Origin: Streptomyces antibioticus | Lineage (GTDB): Bacteria; Actinomycetota; Actinomycetes; Streptomycetales; Streptomycetaceae | Direction of reading: 5' to 3' | Length of the DNA stretch: 64,000 bases | Assembly: GCF_001514065.1 (NCBI RefSeq) | Contig: NZ_KQ948436.1 | Span: 11,261 to 75,260 of the forward strand | Shown: positions 52,589 through 61,510 of the stretch, piece after piece | Numbering within the stretch: the stretch's first letter is position 1 | Layout of the letters: each line of letters opens with the position of its first letter | The notes under the pieces: generated by a model | Told to the model about the DNA's origin: nothing | Database searches by the model: none | What the model saw: the letters and a program-made list of their open reading frames with translations, nothing else | Program-made: the position numbers and the translations under genes

Positions 52589-52664
52589 CGATCACGTCAC
52601 TGACCGCGCTTCACATCACTGGCCGAGCGTCACGTCACTCGCCGAGCGTCACGTCACTGGCCGG
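52589..52664. repeat. Four 19-bp tandem repeats starting at a stop codon
   Basis: Units at 52589-52607, 52608-52626, 52627-52645 and 52646-52664 have exact 19-bp spacing; consensus GCGTCACGTCACTGGCCGA. On the minus strand the unit contains CAGTGA; in the unit at 52646-52664 this is the last codon and stop of protease copy 2, the other copies follow downstream. Confidence 0.85.
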
Positions 52665-53877
52665 TGAACTTCTCGCTGACCGAGTCGTACACACCCTTGG
52701 CCACGTCGCCCAGCCGCGGTCCGGCGAGCCAGCCTGCCGTCACCGGGCCGATGGAGGTGTTGGAGACCAGCGCCGGCTTGCCGTCCGCACCGGCCGCCAC
52801 CCAGCCGCCGCCCGACGAACCACCCGTCATGGTGCAGCCGATGCGGTACATCGTCGGGTCCGACGCTTTGATCGACAGCCGCCCCGGCTTGTCCTGGCAC
52901 TGGTACATCGTCTCGCCGTCGAACGGCGCCGCCGCCGGGTAACCCGTCGCCGTCAGGCTCTGGATCTTCGCCGCCGCCGGGGCGTTGAAGTTCACCGGCA
53001 GGGCCGAACCGACGGTCTCCTCCAGGGACTTGCCCGAGCCACCCTTCTCCGGCGTCACATGGATCACAGCGAAGTCGTACGAGGCACCGTCCCCGCCCGT
53101 CTCACCGCCCTGCTCGATCCACTGGTCCGAGGTCTGCGCCCAGTCGCCCCACCAGACACCGTACGGAGCGACCTCCTCACGGGAGGCCTTCGCCAACTCC
53201 GCCGCGGACAGCGCGTCGTTGTTGTACGACGGCACGAACGCGATGTTCCGGTACCAGCCGCCCTCCTTGCCCGCGTGCACGCAATGGCCCGCCGTCCACA
53301 CCATGTTGGACTTGCCGGGGTTGGCCGGGTCCTGCACGACCGTCGCCGAGCAGACCATCGTGCCCTCGGGGGAGTCGAAGAACACCTTGCCCGCCACGGG
53401 GACGCTGTCGTGGTACGTAGCCGACACGGCCTTCGCGTCCACCGGCGCCGGCTCCGGGTCGGTCACGCCCTGGTCCCCCGAGATGTCGCTGTCGTCGACA
53501 CCCTTGCCCTCGTCCGGGTCCTCGGCACCGCGCATCCGGTCCGGGTCCCACAGACCCTCGATGATCGGGTTGACGAAGTCCTGGGCCTCACGCAGCCAGT
53601 CGTCCTTGCTCCAGTCCTTCCAGGCGCCGTCCTTCCACTTGTCGATATCGATCCCGTGCTCCTTGAGCCGGTCCTTGATGTCGTCCGGGATCGTGATCTT
53701 CCCGTCGGAGGAAGCCGAGGCGGAGGCGGTGCCCCCTGCCTGGTCGTCGCCCGAGTCGCAGGCGGTGGCGGTCAGCGCGAGCGCCGCCGCGAGGGCGACG
53801 GCGGCCAGCACGGGGGAGGTTCTGCGGCGCGCGCCCCTTTCCCGGCGGGCGGTGAATGACGGCCTTGTGGATCGCAT
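52654..53877 (-). CDS. Trypsin-like serine protease lipoprotein, copy 2
   Basis: A paralogue of the preceding protease (407 residues) with the same layout: lipobox LTATAC, the N-terminal IPDDIKDRLKEHGIDIDKW region with Trp-Lys-Asp repeats, and the protease domain with His (WTAGHCVHAG), Asp (ASYDFAVIHV) and Ser (TGGSSGGGW). ATG 53877 has AGGGGGAG upstream. The two genes probably arose by tandem duplication and are now separately promoted. The stop codon lies within a four-copy 19-bp repeat. Confidence 0.88.
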   Translation of the reverse strand: MRSTRPSFTARRERGARRRTSPVLAAVALAAALALTATACDSGDDQAGGTASASASSDGKITIPDDIKDRLKEHGIDIDKWKDGAWKDWSKDDWLREAQDFVNPIIEGLWDPDRMRGAEDPDEGKGVDDSDISGDQGVTDPEPAPVDAKAVSATYHDSVPVAGKVFFDSPEGTMVCSATVVQDPANPGKSNMVWTAGHCVHAGKEGGWYRNIAFVPSYNNDALSAAELAKASREEVAPYGVWWGDWAQTSDQWIEQGGETGGDGASYDFAVIHVTPEKGGSGKSLEETVGSALPVNFNAPAAAKIQSLTATGYPAAAPFDGETMYQCQDKPGRLSIKASDPTMYRIGCTMTGGSSGGGWVAAGADGKPALVSNTSIGPVTAGWLAGPRLGDVAKGVYDSVSEKFTGQ

Positions 53878-54230
53878 GATCTGACTCCCCCTGAGGTGAA
53901 CGAACTTGGCGCGACGGCCGTGAGCCCACGCCGAACACGGTCTGATCGCAAGCCGGTTGGCATCGATCCCGGCCCGGTCCCCGGAAGCTCCGGGTGTGTG
54001 CTCCCACGGCCTGGTGGAACGGCATCACACACTATGCGCTCGCTGTGGGGGACTTCCCACGGAACGGCAACGGTTCCGTCACGGCAAGGATCTTGAGGCA
54101 ACCCGTAACCCGGTGCGGCATCCGGGGTTGGTAGCGCTGGGGGGCCTGCTGTCCGGGCGCGGTCCTCCGGGCCCGTGGCGGGAGTGCGGCCCGGCCGGGG
54201 CTTCGGACGACGGCGGGAGGACAGGAACAC
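53878..54230. other. Divergent intergenic region without a gene
   Basis: 353 bp between protease copy 2 and the aminotransferase. It holds an inverted repeat ACGGAAC/GTTCCGT (54059-54065 and 54073-54079) and a CCCGGA/TCCGGG-type hairpin, but no convincing IdeR/DmdR iron box (consensus TTAGGTTAGGCTAACCTAA) and no promoter I would defend. Confidence 0.5.
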
Positions 54231-55817
54231 GTGGCCGAGGCTCTGCACGGCGGATACGCGTCCGAGGGGATCCTGCGGCGTCAAACGGCGCGCGAACCGG
54301 CGGCGCGCACCTACGCGCGTGCCCTCCCGATCGTGCCCGTGCGGGCGCGCGGGCTGACCATCGAGGGCGCGGACGGTCGCCGCTACCTCGACTGCTGCTC
54401 CGGCGCGGGGACACTGGCCCTCGGACACAACCACCCCGTCGTGCTGGAGGCGATCCGCAAGGTTCTCGACTCCGGCGCGCCCCTGCACGCCCTGGGCCTC
54501 GCGACCCCTGTCGAGGACGCCTTCCGCACCGAGCTGTTCCGCACCCTGCCGCCAGGCCTCGCGGACCACGCGCGCGTGCAGTTCTGCGGGCCGGCCGGCA
54601 CGGATGCCGTGGAGGCCGCGTACAGGCTCGTCCGGGTGGCGACCGGGCGCACGGGGATGCTCGCCTTCACCGGCGCCCGTCACGGCATGACCGACGCTGC
54701 TCTGGCGGCCGCGGGGGACCTGGCCGACGTACGGGCCCCACGGCTGCCCTACCCGCAGGACTACCGCTGCCCTTTCGGCGTCGGCGGCGCACGGGGTGCC
54801 GAACTCGCCGCCCGCTGGACGGAATCCGTCCTCGACGACCCCGCCTCGGGTGCGAACGGTGCCGCCGGGATGATCGTCGAACCCGTGCAGAGCGAAGACG
54901 GAGTGATCCCCGCGCCGGACGCCTGGCTGCGGCGTCTGCGCCGGCTCACGGCCGAGCGGTCCATCCCGCTCATCGCCGACGAGACCCGCACGGGGGTCGG
55001 CCGCACCGGCGCCTTCTGGGCCGTGGAGCACAGCGGGATCACTCCCGACGTGATGGTCCTGTCCAAGGCCATCGGAGGCAGCCTCCCGCTCGCGGTCGTG
55101 GTCTACCGCGACGACCTCGGTGCCCATGAACTCAGCGCCTCCACAGGCGCGTTCCGCGCCAACCAACTCGCCATGGCCGCGGGCACGGCCACCCTCGCCC
55201 ACGTCCGCGAGAACCACCTCGCGGAACGCGCCTCCCTCCTCGGCGCCCGCATGCTCGCCCATCTCCGCTCCTTGCAAGGGCGGTTCGCGTGCGTCGGCGA
55301 CGTGCGGGGGCGGGGGCTGATGCTCGGGGTGGAGCTGGCGGAGCTGGCGGAGCCAGAGGGCGCGGGTGTGGTGGGTGCGTGGGGCGGGGTGGGAGACGGT
55401 GCGGTGGAGGACGGTGGAGTGGGGGACGGTGCGGTGGGGGACGGTGCAGTGGAGGACGGTGAGGTCGGCTCCGCCGCCGGACCTCGACTTGCCGCTCCCG
55501 AACTTGCCGCCGCCGTACAGCGGGAGTGCCTGCGCCGCGGCCTGATCGTCGAGCTCGGAGGCCCCAGGGGGAACGTCGTCCGGCTCCTTCCGCCGCTGAC
55601 CATCACCGACGAGCAGGCGGAGGCGGTGCTCGACCGTCTTTCCGACGCGGTGGAAGCCGCTGCCCATGGCCGCACTCCGCGCGGGGAGAGGCGATCGGAG
55701 CAGCGCCCGCAGCCGAAGCGGAGGCGGCTGGCGCAGCGGCTTGACCGCGATCTGGTGCAGCACTCGCAACCGCATCATCGAGATCACCCAGATCGTGCAG
55801 ATCGTCCAGATCAATGA
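54231..55817 (+). CDS. Class III PLP aminotransferase (diaminobutyrate type)
   Basis: A 528-residue fold-type I aminotransferase most like diaminobutyrate--2-oxoglutarate aminotransferases of siderophore clusters. Seen: the PLP phosphate region FCGPAGTDAVE, the Asp in LIADETRTGVGRTG and the Schiff-base Lys in MVLSKAIGG. A stretch of five pentapeptide repeats (VGDGA/VEDGG, residues 387-411) interrupts the C-terminal domain, and a His/Arg/Asp-rich tail of ~45 residues follows the usual family end. GTG 54231 has GGAGG upstream. First gene of a three-gene NIS-like cluster. Confidence 0.85.
   Translation: MAEALHGGYASEGILRRQTAREPAARTYARALPIVPVRARGLTIEGADGRRYLDCCSGAGTLALGHNHPVVLEAIRKVLDSGAPLHALGLATPVEDAFRTELFRTLPPGLADHARVQFCGPAGTDAVEAAYRLVRVATGRTGMLAFTGARHGMTDAALAAAGDLADVRAPRLPYPQDYRCPFGVGGARGAELAARWTESVLDDPASGANGAAGMIVEPVQSEDGVIPAPDAWLRRLRRLTAERSIPLIADETRTGVGRTGAFWAVEHSGITPDVMVLSKAIGGSLPLAVVVYRDDLGAHELSASTGAFRANQLAMAAGTATLAHVRENHLAERASLLGARMLAHLRSLQGRFACVGDVRGRGLMLGVELAELAEPEGAGVVGAWGGVGDGAVEDGGVGDGAVGDGAVEDGEVGSAAGPRLAAPELAAAVQRECLRRGLIVELGGPRGNVVRLLPPLTITDEQAEAVLDRLSDAVEAAAHGRTPRGERRSEQRPQPKRRRLAQRLDRDLVQHSQPHHRDHPDRADRPDQ
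55389..55463 (+). repeat. Five 15-bp coding repeats in the aminotransferase
   Basis: Five in-frame 15-bp units of the type GTGGGGGACGGTGCG encode VGDGA or VEDGG/E pentapeptides. Such a block is absent from ordinary class III aminotransferases and probably forms a loop insertion. Confidence 0.85.
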
Positions 55818-55854
55818 CATTCACCCCTCCCAGCTCCGCTCACAAGGAACAGCC

Positions 55855-58134
55855 TTGAACACCACCCCGACCCCCGAAGGCCCCAGCCACACGCCGCCAT
55901 CAGGCCACGCCACGATGGAGCCTCCCCAGCAGACCGAGCCGGGGCCGGGTGCTGGACCGACAGGCGTCTCCGCGACTCGCTCGCGGGAACGAGTCCCGGA
56001 GCAAGGCCGTGGGCGGCGGGACTGGGAGCGGGAGCAGGAGCGGCCGCGGGAGCAGGAGCAGGAGCGGCCACGGGAGCAGGAGCGGGCACGGCCGGGGCCC
56101 GATGACGATCAGCCCGCAGGGGAGCGGACGACCACCAGGCGAGTCGACTGCTCCGGCGAGCAGCCGGCGACAGGCCCAGGTGAAACCTCCGCACCGATGG
56201 GCCGCCCGCGTCCACCGGCACCCCACCTGAACGCCGACTGGCTGCGCGGCGCCACAGCGGACCCCCTGGACCACCCCGACCCGCACACCGCCGCCGAGTC
56301 CGCTGCCGTGGAGAACCTGCTGCGCTGTTGGGTGCGCGAAGCCGACCTCCCCGCCCCCACCCACGGGCCCCTCCGCATCCCGCTCCCCGCCAGCGGAACG
56401 GCCCTGCTGGCTCCCGTCCACTACTGGTCCCCTACTGGCTGGCACCGCTTCGGCCCACCGAAACTGGCCGACGCCCCCGAACACTCGCCCTCTCTCGACG
56501 CCGTCACCCTCGCCGCACTGCTCGCGCGAGAGCCCTCGGCAGACAGGCCGGCGGACACCCCCTCCGCTCCCGCCGGCACACCCTCTGTCCCCGCCACCAC
56601 GGCCGGAACTCATTCCGCCACCACAGCCATAACTCATGCCACCGCCCCGGCCACCCCCACAGACGGCACCGACCTCGTCGCCCGCGTCGCTGACTCCGTA
56701 CGCCGCACCGCCACCTTCATCCGCGAGCGCAGGGCGCATCCTTCGGACGAGCCCGACCTGTTCCTCACGGCCGAACAGGCCCTGGTGCTCGGCCATCCCC
56801 TGCACCCCACACCGAAGAGCCGTGAGGGCCTGACTGACACCGAAGCGCAGCTCTACTCACCCGAGTTGCGTGGTGCCTTCCCCTTGCACTGGATTGCTGT
56901 CGCCCCCTCCCTCCTCGCCGCCGACTCGGCCTGGACCGAGCGCGGACGCCTCATTCCCGCCCCTCAACTCACCGCAGGTCTCGCCGGATCGGGGTTGGCG
57001 CTCCCCGAGGGTCACGCGGCTCTGCCGCTGCACCCTTGGCAGTTGCGGGGAGTCCGGCACGACCCCGCGACCGCCGCACTGTTCGACTCCGGACTGCTCC
57101 GGGATCTCGGACCACACGGCTCTCCGTGGCACCCCACCTCCTCCGTACGCACCGTCCACCGGTCCGGCGCGGTCGCCATGCTCAAACTGTCGCTCGGCCT
57201 GCGCATCACCAACTCCCGTCGTCAGAACCTCCGCAAAGAACTCCATCGCGGCGTCGAGGTCCACCGGCTGCTGCGCAGCGGACTCGCCAAGCAGTGGCAC
57301 GCCGTGCACCCCGGCTTCGACATCGTCCGCGATCCGGCCTGGCTGGCTGTCGACGATCCGGACGGCAGGCCTGTGCCGGGCCTCGACGTGATGATCCGGC
57401 ACAATCCCTTCACCCCTGGCGACGATGTCTCCTGCATCGCCGGACTCGTAGCGCCGAGGCCTTCCGCCTGGCCCATCAGTGCCGGCGCGGGGGCGGCCGT
57501 GGACCAGCCGGCCATGCGGTCCCGGCTGGCCGAGGTCGTCACCCGCCTCGCGGGCCGCACGGGGCGACCTTTGGGCGCCGTCGCCGCCGAGTGGTTCCTG
57601 CGCTACCTGGAGCAGGTCGTCCGCCCGGTGCTGTGGTTCGACGCGGAGGCCGGGATCGCCCTGGAGGCGCATCAGCAGAACACCTTGGTCCTCTTGGACG
57701 GTGACGGCTGGCCCAGGGGCGGCCGCTACCGGGACAACCAGGGCTACTACTTCCGCGACTCGCGGCGCGCCGAACTCGACGCCCGGCTGCCCGGTATCGG
57801 CGAGCACAGCGACACATTCGTCTCCGACGAGGTCACCGACGAACGGTTCGCGTACTACCTCGCCCTCAACAACGTCCTCGGGCTCATCGGCGCCTTCGGC
57901 TCCCAACGCCTGGCCGACGAAGGTCTGTTGCTCGCCGCCTTCCGCCGTTTTCTGGGCGAGGTCGCCTCCGGACCCGCTCGACTGCGCACCACGCTGCCCG
58001 CCCGCCTGCTGGATTCACCGGTCCTGCGCTGCAAGGCCAACCTGCTGACCCGACTGCACGGTCTTGATGAACTCGTCGGCCCGGTGGACACCCAGTCCGT
58101 CTACGTCACCATCGCCAACCCCCTTCGCACCTGA
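55855..58134 (+). CDS. IucA/IucC-family NIS siderophore synthetase
   Basis: An NRPS-independent siderophore synthetase (759 residues) that condenses a carboxylic acid such as citrate with an amine using ATP. Family motifs are LGHPLHPTPKS, LEAHQQNTLVLLD and YRDNQGYYF. TTG 55855 is chosen because AAGGA lies just upstream and it follows the aminotransferase stop by 37 nt. Two low-complexity insertions stand out: an Arg/Glu/Gln-repeat region (residues about 48-85) and a Thr/Ala/Pro stretch near 240-270. The later ATG 56198 would give a more standard N-terminus, so the start is uncertain. Confidence 0.85.
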   Translation: MNTTPTPEGPSHTPPSGHATMEPPQQTEPGPGAGPTGVSATRSRERVPEQGRGRRDWEREQERPREQEQERPREQERARPGPDDDQPAGERTTTRRVDCSGEQPATGPGETSAPMGRPRPPAPHLNADWLRGATADPLDHPDPHTAAESAAVENLLRCWVREADLPAPTHGPLRIPLPASGTALLAPVHYWSPTGWHRFGPPKLADAPEHSPSLDAVTLAALLAREPSADRPADTPSAPAGTPSVPATTAGTHSATTAITHATAPATPTDGTDLVARVADSVRRTATFIRERRAHPSDEPDLFLTAEQALVLGHPLHPTPKSREGLTDTEAQLYSPELRGAFPLHWIAVAPSLLAADSAWTERGRLIPAPQLTAGLAGSGLALPEGHAALPLHPWQLRGVRHDPATAALFDSGLLRDLGPHGSPWHPTSSVRTVHRSGAVAMLKLSLGLRITNSRRQNLRKELHRGVEVHRLLRSGLAKQWHAVHPGFDIVRDPAWLAVDDPDGRPVPGLDVMIRHNPFTPGDDVSCIAGLVAPRPSAWPISAGAGAAVDQPAMRSRLAEVVTRLAGRTGRPLGAVAAEWFLRYLEQVVRPVLWFDAEAGIALEAHQQNTLVLLDGDGWPRGGRYRDNQGYYFRDSRRAELDARLPGIGEHSDTFVSDEVTDERFAYYLALNNVLGLIGAFGSQRLADEGLLLAAFRRFLGEVASGPARLRTTLPARLLDSPVLRCKANLLTRLHGLDELVGPVDTQSVYVTIANPLRT
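56029..56094 (+). repeat. Arg-Glu-Gln coding repeats in the NIS synthetase
   Basis: Three imperfect units (18, 24 and 24 bp) based on CGGGAGCAGGAGCGGCC encode REQERP, REQEQERP and REQERARP. Confidence 0.8.
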
Positions 58135-58278
58135 CCCCCTTCACTTCGATCGCCCCGCGGTTTCTGGGCTGAATCAACTCCGCCGACCATGCCTGTCCAA
58201 TACCCGCCATACGCGCCATTTCTGTCCGTTCATTCCTGAGGAACATGCCTCGACCCGTCTCCTGAGAGGAGCGCCGCC

Positions 58279-59091
58279 GTGCCGTCCACCGACGCGAGCG
58301 CCAAAGCCACCACCGCCCCCGCCCCGACCGTCCATGCCGGTGCAGCCGCCGGCGCCGGCCTCGGTCCGGTCGAGGCTCCGGGCACGGACTGTGAGGACAC
58401 GCTCGACCTGCGTCTGCCCGACGAATTCCTCGCCCTCATCGCCGAGGAGGCCGCCGCCGATGCGGAACCAAGCGGTGCCGAGAACCGGGCGCAGTTCGGC
58501 GCGGGAGGCCCGCACCGCGACGACCTCCTCGACGGAGTGGCCGACTGGGGCCCCGTGAACACACCCGTGGGCGTCTTCCACCTCGTTCCCGTACATGCCG
58601 AGCGGGACCTTCCGCTCCTCGGCCGCTGGATGAACGACCCCACCGTCGCGGAGTTCTGGGAGCTGGCCGGGCCCCAGAACCGGACGGAGGACCATGTGCG
58701 ATCCCAGCTCTCCGGTGACGGGCGGAGCGTGCCCTGTCTCGGCATGCTGGACGGCACGGCCATGAGCTACTGGGAGATCTACCGGGCCGACCTCGATCCC
58801 GTGGCCCGCCACTATCCCGCCCGACCTCATGACACCGGAATCCACCTCCTCATCGGAGCCGCCGCCGACCGCGGGCGAGGCCTCGGCAGCGTGCTCCTGA
58901 GAGCCGTCGCCGATCTCGCGCTGGACAAGCGGCCCGCCTGCGCACGCGTCATCGCGGAACCCGACCTTCGCAACATTTCCTCCGTCTCCGCCTTCCTGAG
59001 CGCTGGTTTCCACTTCTCCGCCGAGATCAATCTGCCCGGGAAGCGAGCGGCCCTGATGGTCCGGGACCGGTCGCTGCGCGATGTGCTGTGA
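58279..59091 (+). CDS. IucB/RhbD-type N-acyltransferase
   Basis: A GNAT acyltransferase of 270 residues of the siderophore AlcB/IucB group. The C-terminal 180 residues carry the family features (LLGRWMNDPTVAEFWELAG, MSYWEIYRADLD, GIHLLIGAAADRGRGLGS); the N-terminal ~80 residues are Ala-rich and acidic. It probably acetylates or acylates the amine used by the NIS synthetase. GTG 58279 follows GAGAGGAG. It lies 144 nt after the synthetase gene. Confidence 0.85.
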   Translation: MPSTDASAKATTAPAPTVHAGAAAGAGLGPVEAPGTDCEDTLDLRLPDEFLALIAEEAAADAEPSGAENRAQFGAGGPHRDDLLDGVADWGPVNTPVGVFHLVPVHAERDLPLLGRWMNDPTVAEFWELAGPQNRTEDHVRSQLSGDGRSVPCLGMLDGTAMSYWEIYRADLDPVARHYPARPHDTGIHLLIGAAADRGRGLGSVLLRAVADLALDKRPACARVIAEPDLRNISSVSAFLSAGFHFSAEINLPGKRAALMVRDRSLRDVL

Positions 59092-59143
59092 GGCGACACC
59101 GGGCGATGTCACCTCGCGTCACATCGTCATCACTTTTGGTACA

Positions 59144-59197
59144 CCGCTCGGGCCGATCCGGTTCCCACTCGCGGGACAGCTTTTTCCAGCCGAGCGG
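59144..59197. other. Inverted repeat in the gap before dinG
   Basis: CCGCTCGG (59144-59151) and CCGAGCGG (59190-59197) can pair around a 38-nt loop. A smaller CGATGT/ACATCG repeat (59104-59126) lies just after the acyltransferase stop. The 296-bp gap contains no gene and no LexA box that I can find. Confidence 0.4.
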
Positions 59198-59387
59198 ATT
59201 CCGCCGAAACCCGGCATGCGTATACACAGTCGGCCGGTGTTGACCGCAAGCGACCGATTCCCGACCCCAGTCGCGCCCGAGCGACCCCAAAGCGATCGTG
59301 CCTCTGCCCTCACCGAGGCCCGATCCAGCCCCTCGTCTCACCCTTGACCACTCGTTTGTCAGTGCCGGGCCGTAGGGTTGTCGCGCT

Positions 59388-61358
59388 ATGACGAAGCCCT
59401 CACTCCCCGAACTCCTGCATGCTGCCGTCACTGCCGTCGGCGGCACGGAGCGCCCCGGTCAGGTGACCATGGCCGAAGCCGTCGCGGAGGCGATCGACGA
59501 CGGCTCCCATCTGCTGGTCCAGGCCGGCACCGGCACCGGAAAGTCGCTGGGCTACCTCGTGCCCGCGCTCGCGCACGGGGAGAGAGTCGTCGTCGCGACC
59601 GCCACCCTGGCCCTCCAGCGCCAGCTCGTGGAGCGTGACCTGCCCCGCACGGTGGACTCCCTGCACCCGCTGCTGCGCCGCCGCCCGGAGTTCGCGATGC
59701 TCAAGGGCAGATCGAACTATCTGTGTCTGCACCGACTGCACGAGGGCGTTCCGCAGGACGAGGAGGAGGGCCTCTTCGACCAGTTCGAGGCGGCCGCCCC
59801 CACCAGCAAGCTGGGCCAGGACCTGCTGCGGCTTCGGGACTGGTCGGACGAGACGGAGACCGGCGACCGGGACGACCTCACCCCCGGCGTCTCCGACCGG
59901 GCCTGGGCCCAGGTGTCGGTGTCGTCGCGCGAGTGCCTGGGCGCCACGAAATGCGCCTACGGCGCCGAGTGCTTCGCGGAGAACGCCCGTGAGCGCGCCA
60001 AGCTCGCCGAGGTCGTCGTCACCAACCACGCGCTGCTCGCGATCGACGCGATCGAAGGCGCCCCGGTCCTCCCGCAGCACGAGGTGCTGATCGTCGACGA
60101 GGCGCACGAACTGGTGTCGCGGGTCACCGGCGTCGCCACCGGTGAGCTCACGCCCGGCCAGGTCAACCGCGCGGTGCGCCGCGCGGCGAAGCTCGTCAAC
60201 GAAAAGGCCGCGGACCAGCTCCAGACCGCCGCCGAGGGCTTCGAGCGGCTGATGGAGCTCGCCCTTCCCGGCCGCCTGGAGGAGATCCCGGAGGACCTCG
60301 GCTACGCGCTCATGGCCCTGCGCGACGCGGCCAGGACCGTCATCTCCGCGATCGGCACCACCCGCGACAAGTCCGTCCAGGACGAGGACGCCGTCCGCAA
60401 GCAGGCGCTGGCCTCCGTGGAGACCGTGCACGACGTGGCGGAGCGGATCACGAACGGCTCCGAATGGGACGTCGTCTGGTACGAGCGCCATGACCGCTTC
60501 GGCGCGTCCCTGCGCGTCGCCCCCATGTCGGTGTCGGGCCTGCTCAGGGAGAAGCTCTTCGCGGACCGCTCGGTCGTCCTGACCTCGGCGACCCTGAAGC
60601 TGGGCGGTGACTTCAACGGAGTGGGCGCCTCACTGGGGCTGGCCCCCGAGGGCACCGAGGGCGACGACTTCCCGCAGTGGAAGGGCATCGACGTCGGCTC
60701 GCCCTTCGACTATCCGAAGCAGGGCATCCTCTACGTGGCCAAGCACCTCTCGCGCCCCGCGCGGGACGGCGACCGCGCGGACATGCTCGACGAACTGACC
60801 GAGCTGATCCAGGCCGCCGGCGGTCGCACCCTGGGCCTGTTCTCCTCGATGCGCGCCGCACAGCTCGCCGCCGAGGAACTGCGCTCCCGTGTCCCCGAGT
60901 TCCCGATCCTCCTCCAGGGCGAGGAGACCCTCGGCGAGCTGATCAAGAACTTCGCGGCCGACCCGAAGACCTGCCTGTTCGGCACGCTCTCGCTCTGGCA
61001 GGGCGTGGACGTCCCCGGCCCCAGCTGCCAGCTGGTCGTCATGGACAAGATTCCGTTCCCGCGGCCCGACGACCCGCTGATGAGCGCCCGCCAGAAGGCC
61101 GTTGAGGACGCGGGAGGCAACGGCTTCATGGCGGTCGCCGCCACACACGCGGCGCTGCTCATGGCCCAGGGCGCCGGCCGACTCGTACGGGCGTCCGGGG
61201 ACCGTGGTGTGGTGGCCGTATTGGATCAGCGACTCGCGACCGCGCGGTACGGGAGCTATCTGAAGGCGTCACTGCCCGACTTCTGGTACACGACGGACCG
61301 TAACCAGGTCCGGAAGTCGCTGGCCGCGATCGATGCGGTGGCGAAGCAGGCGGAGTGA
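59388..61358 (+). CDS. dinG: DinG-family ATP-dependent DNA helicase
   Basis: An XPD/DinG-type 5'-3' helicase (656 residues). Walker A is QAGTGTGKS, the iron-sulfur cluster cysteines are in SNYLCLHRL and CLGATKCAYGAEC, the DEAH box is VDEAHEL and motif III is TSATL. DinG helps remove R-loops and restart replication. TAGGGT (59373-59378) is 9 nt upstream of the ATG and may be the -10. Despite its neighbour lexA, no SOS box is visible. Confidence 0.9.
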   Translation: MTKPSLPELLHAAVTAVGGTERPGQVTMAEAVAEAIDDGSHLLVQAGTGTGKSLGYLVPALAHGERVVVATATLALQRQLVERDLPRTVDSLHPLLRRRPEFAMLKGRSNYLCLHRLHEGVPQDEEEGLFDQFEAAAPTSKLGQDLLRLRDWSDETETGDRDDLTPGVSDRAWAQVSVSSRECLGATKCAYGAECFAENARERAKLAEVVVTNHALLAIDAIEGAPVLPQHEVLIVDEAHELVSRVTGVATGELTPGQVNRAVRRAAKLVNEKAADQLQTAAEGFERLMELALPGRLEEIPEDLGYALMALRDAARTVISAIGTTRDKSVQDEDAVRKQALASVETVHDVAERITNGSEWDVVWYERHDRFGASLRVAPMSVSGLLREKLFADRSVVLTSATLKLGGDFNGVGASLGLAPEGTEGDDFPQWKGIDVGSPFDYPKQGILYVAKHLSRPARDGDRADMLDELTELIQAAGGRTLGLFSSMRAAQLAAEELRSRVPEFPILLQGEETLGELIKNFAADPKTCLFGTLSLWQGVDVPGPSCQLVVMDKIPFPRPDDPLMSARQKAVEDAGGNGFMAVAATHAALLMAQGAGRLVRASGDRGVVAVLDQRLATARYGSYLKASLPDFWYTTDRNQVRKSLAAIDAVAKQAE

Positions 61359-61363
61359 GAGGG

Positions 61364-61403
61364 CGTGGGTCTGCCTGACCGGCATCGGTCAGGCAGACCC
61401 ACG
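61364..61403. terminator. Strong bidirectional terminator between dinG and lexA
   Basis: A perfect 17-bp stem (61364-61380 with 61387-61403) and 6-nt loop GGCATC, just after the dinG stop and about 110 nt after the convergent lexA stop. Confidence 0.92.
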
Positions 61404-61510
61404 TGCCAGGCGTCCAAGGACGCCGCACAGCACTGGGCCCCGGAACCGGCGCAGGGGTCCCGGGGCCCGGTCAGGGGGCGGACCTCGAAAGGGCCTGCCT
61501 GCCGCAGCCG

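Noticed and set aside
54059-54079. LexA or iron box before the aminotransferase
   Set aside because: The inverted repeat GGAAC-N-GTTCC has the wrong spacing for an SOS box, and no 19-bp iron box resembling the DmdR consensus is present.
59092-59387. SOS box upstream of dinG
   Set aside because: No GAAC-N4-GTTC-like sequence found on either strand in the gap.
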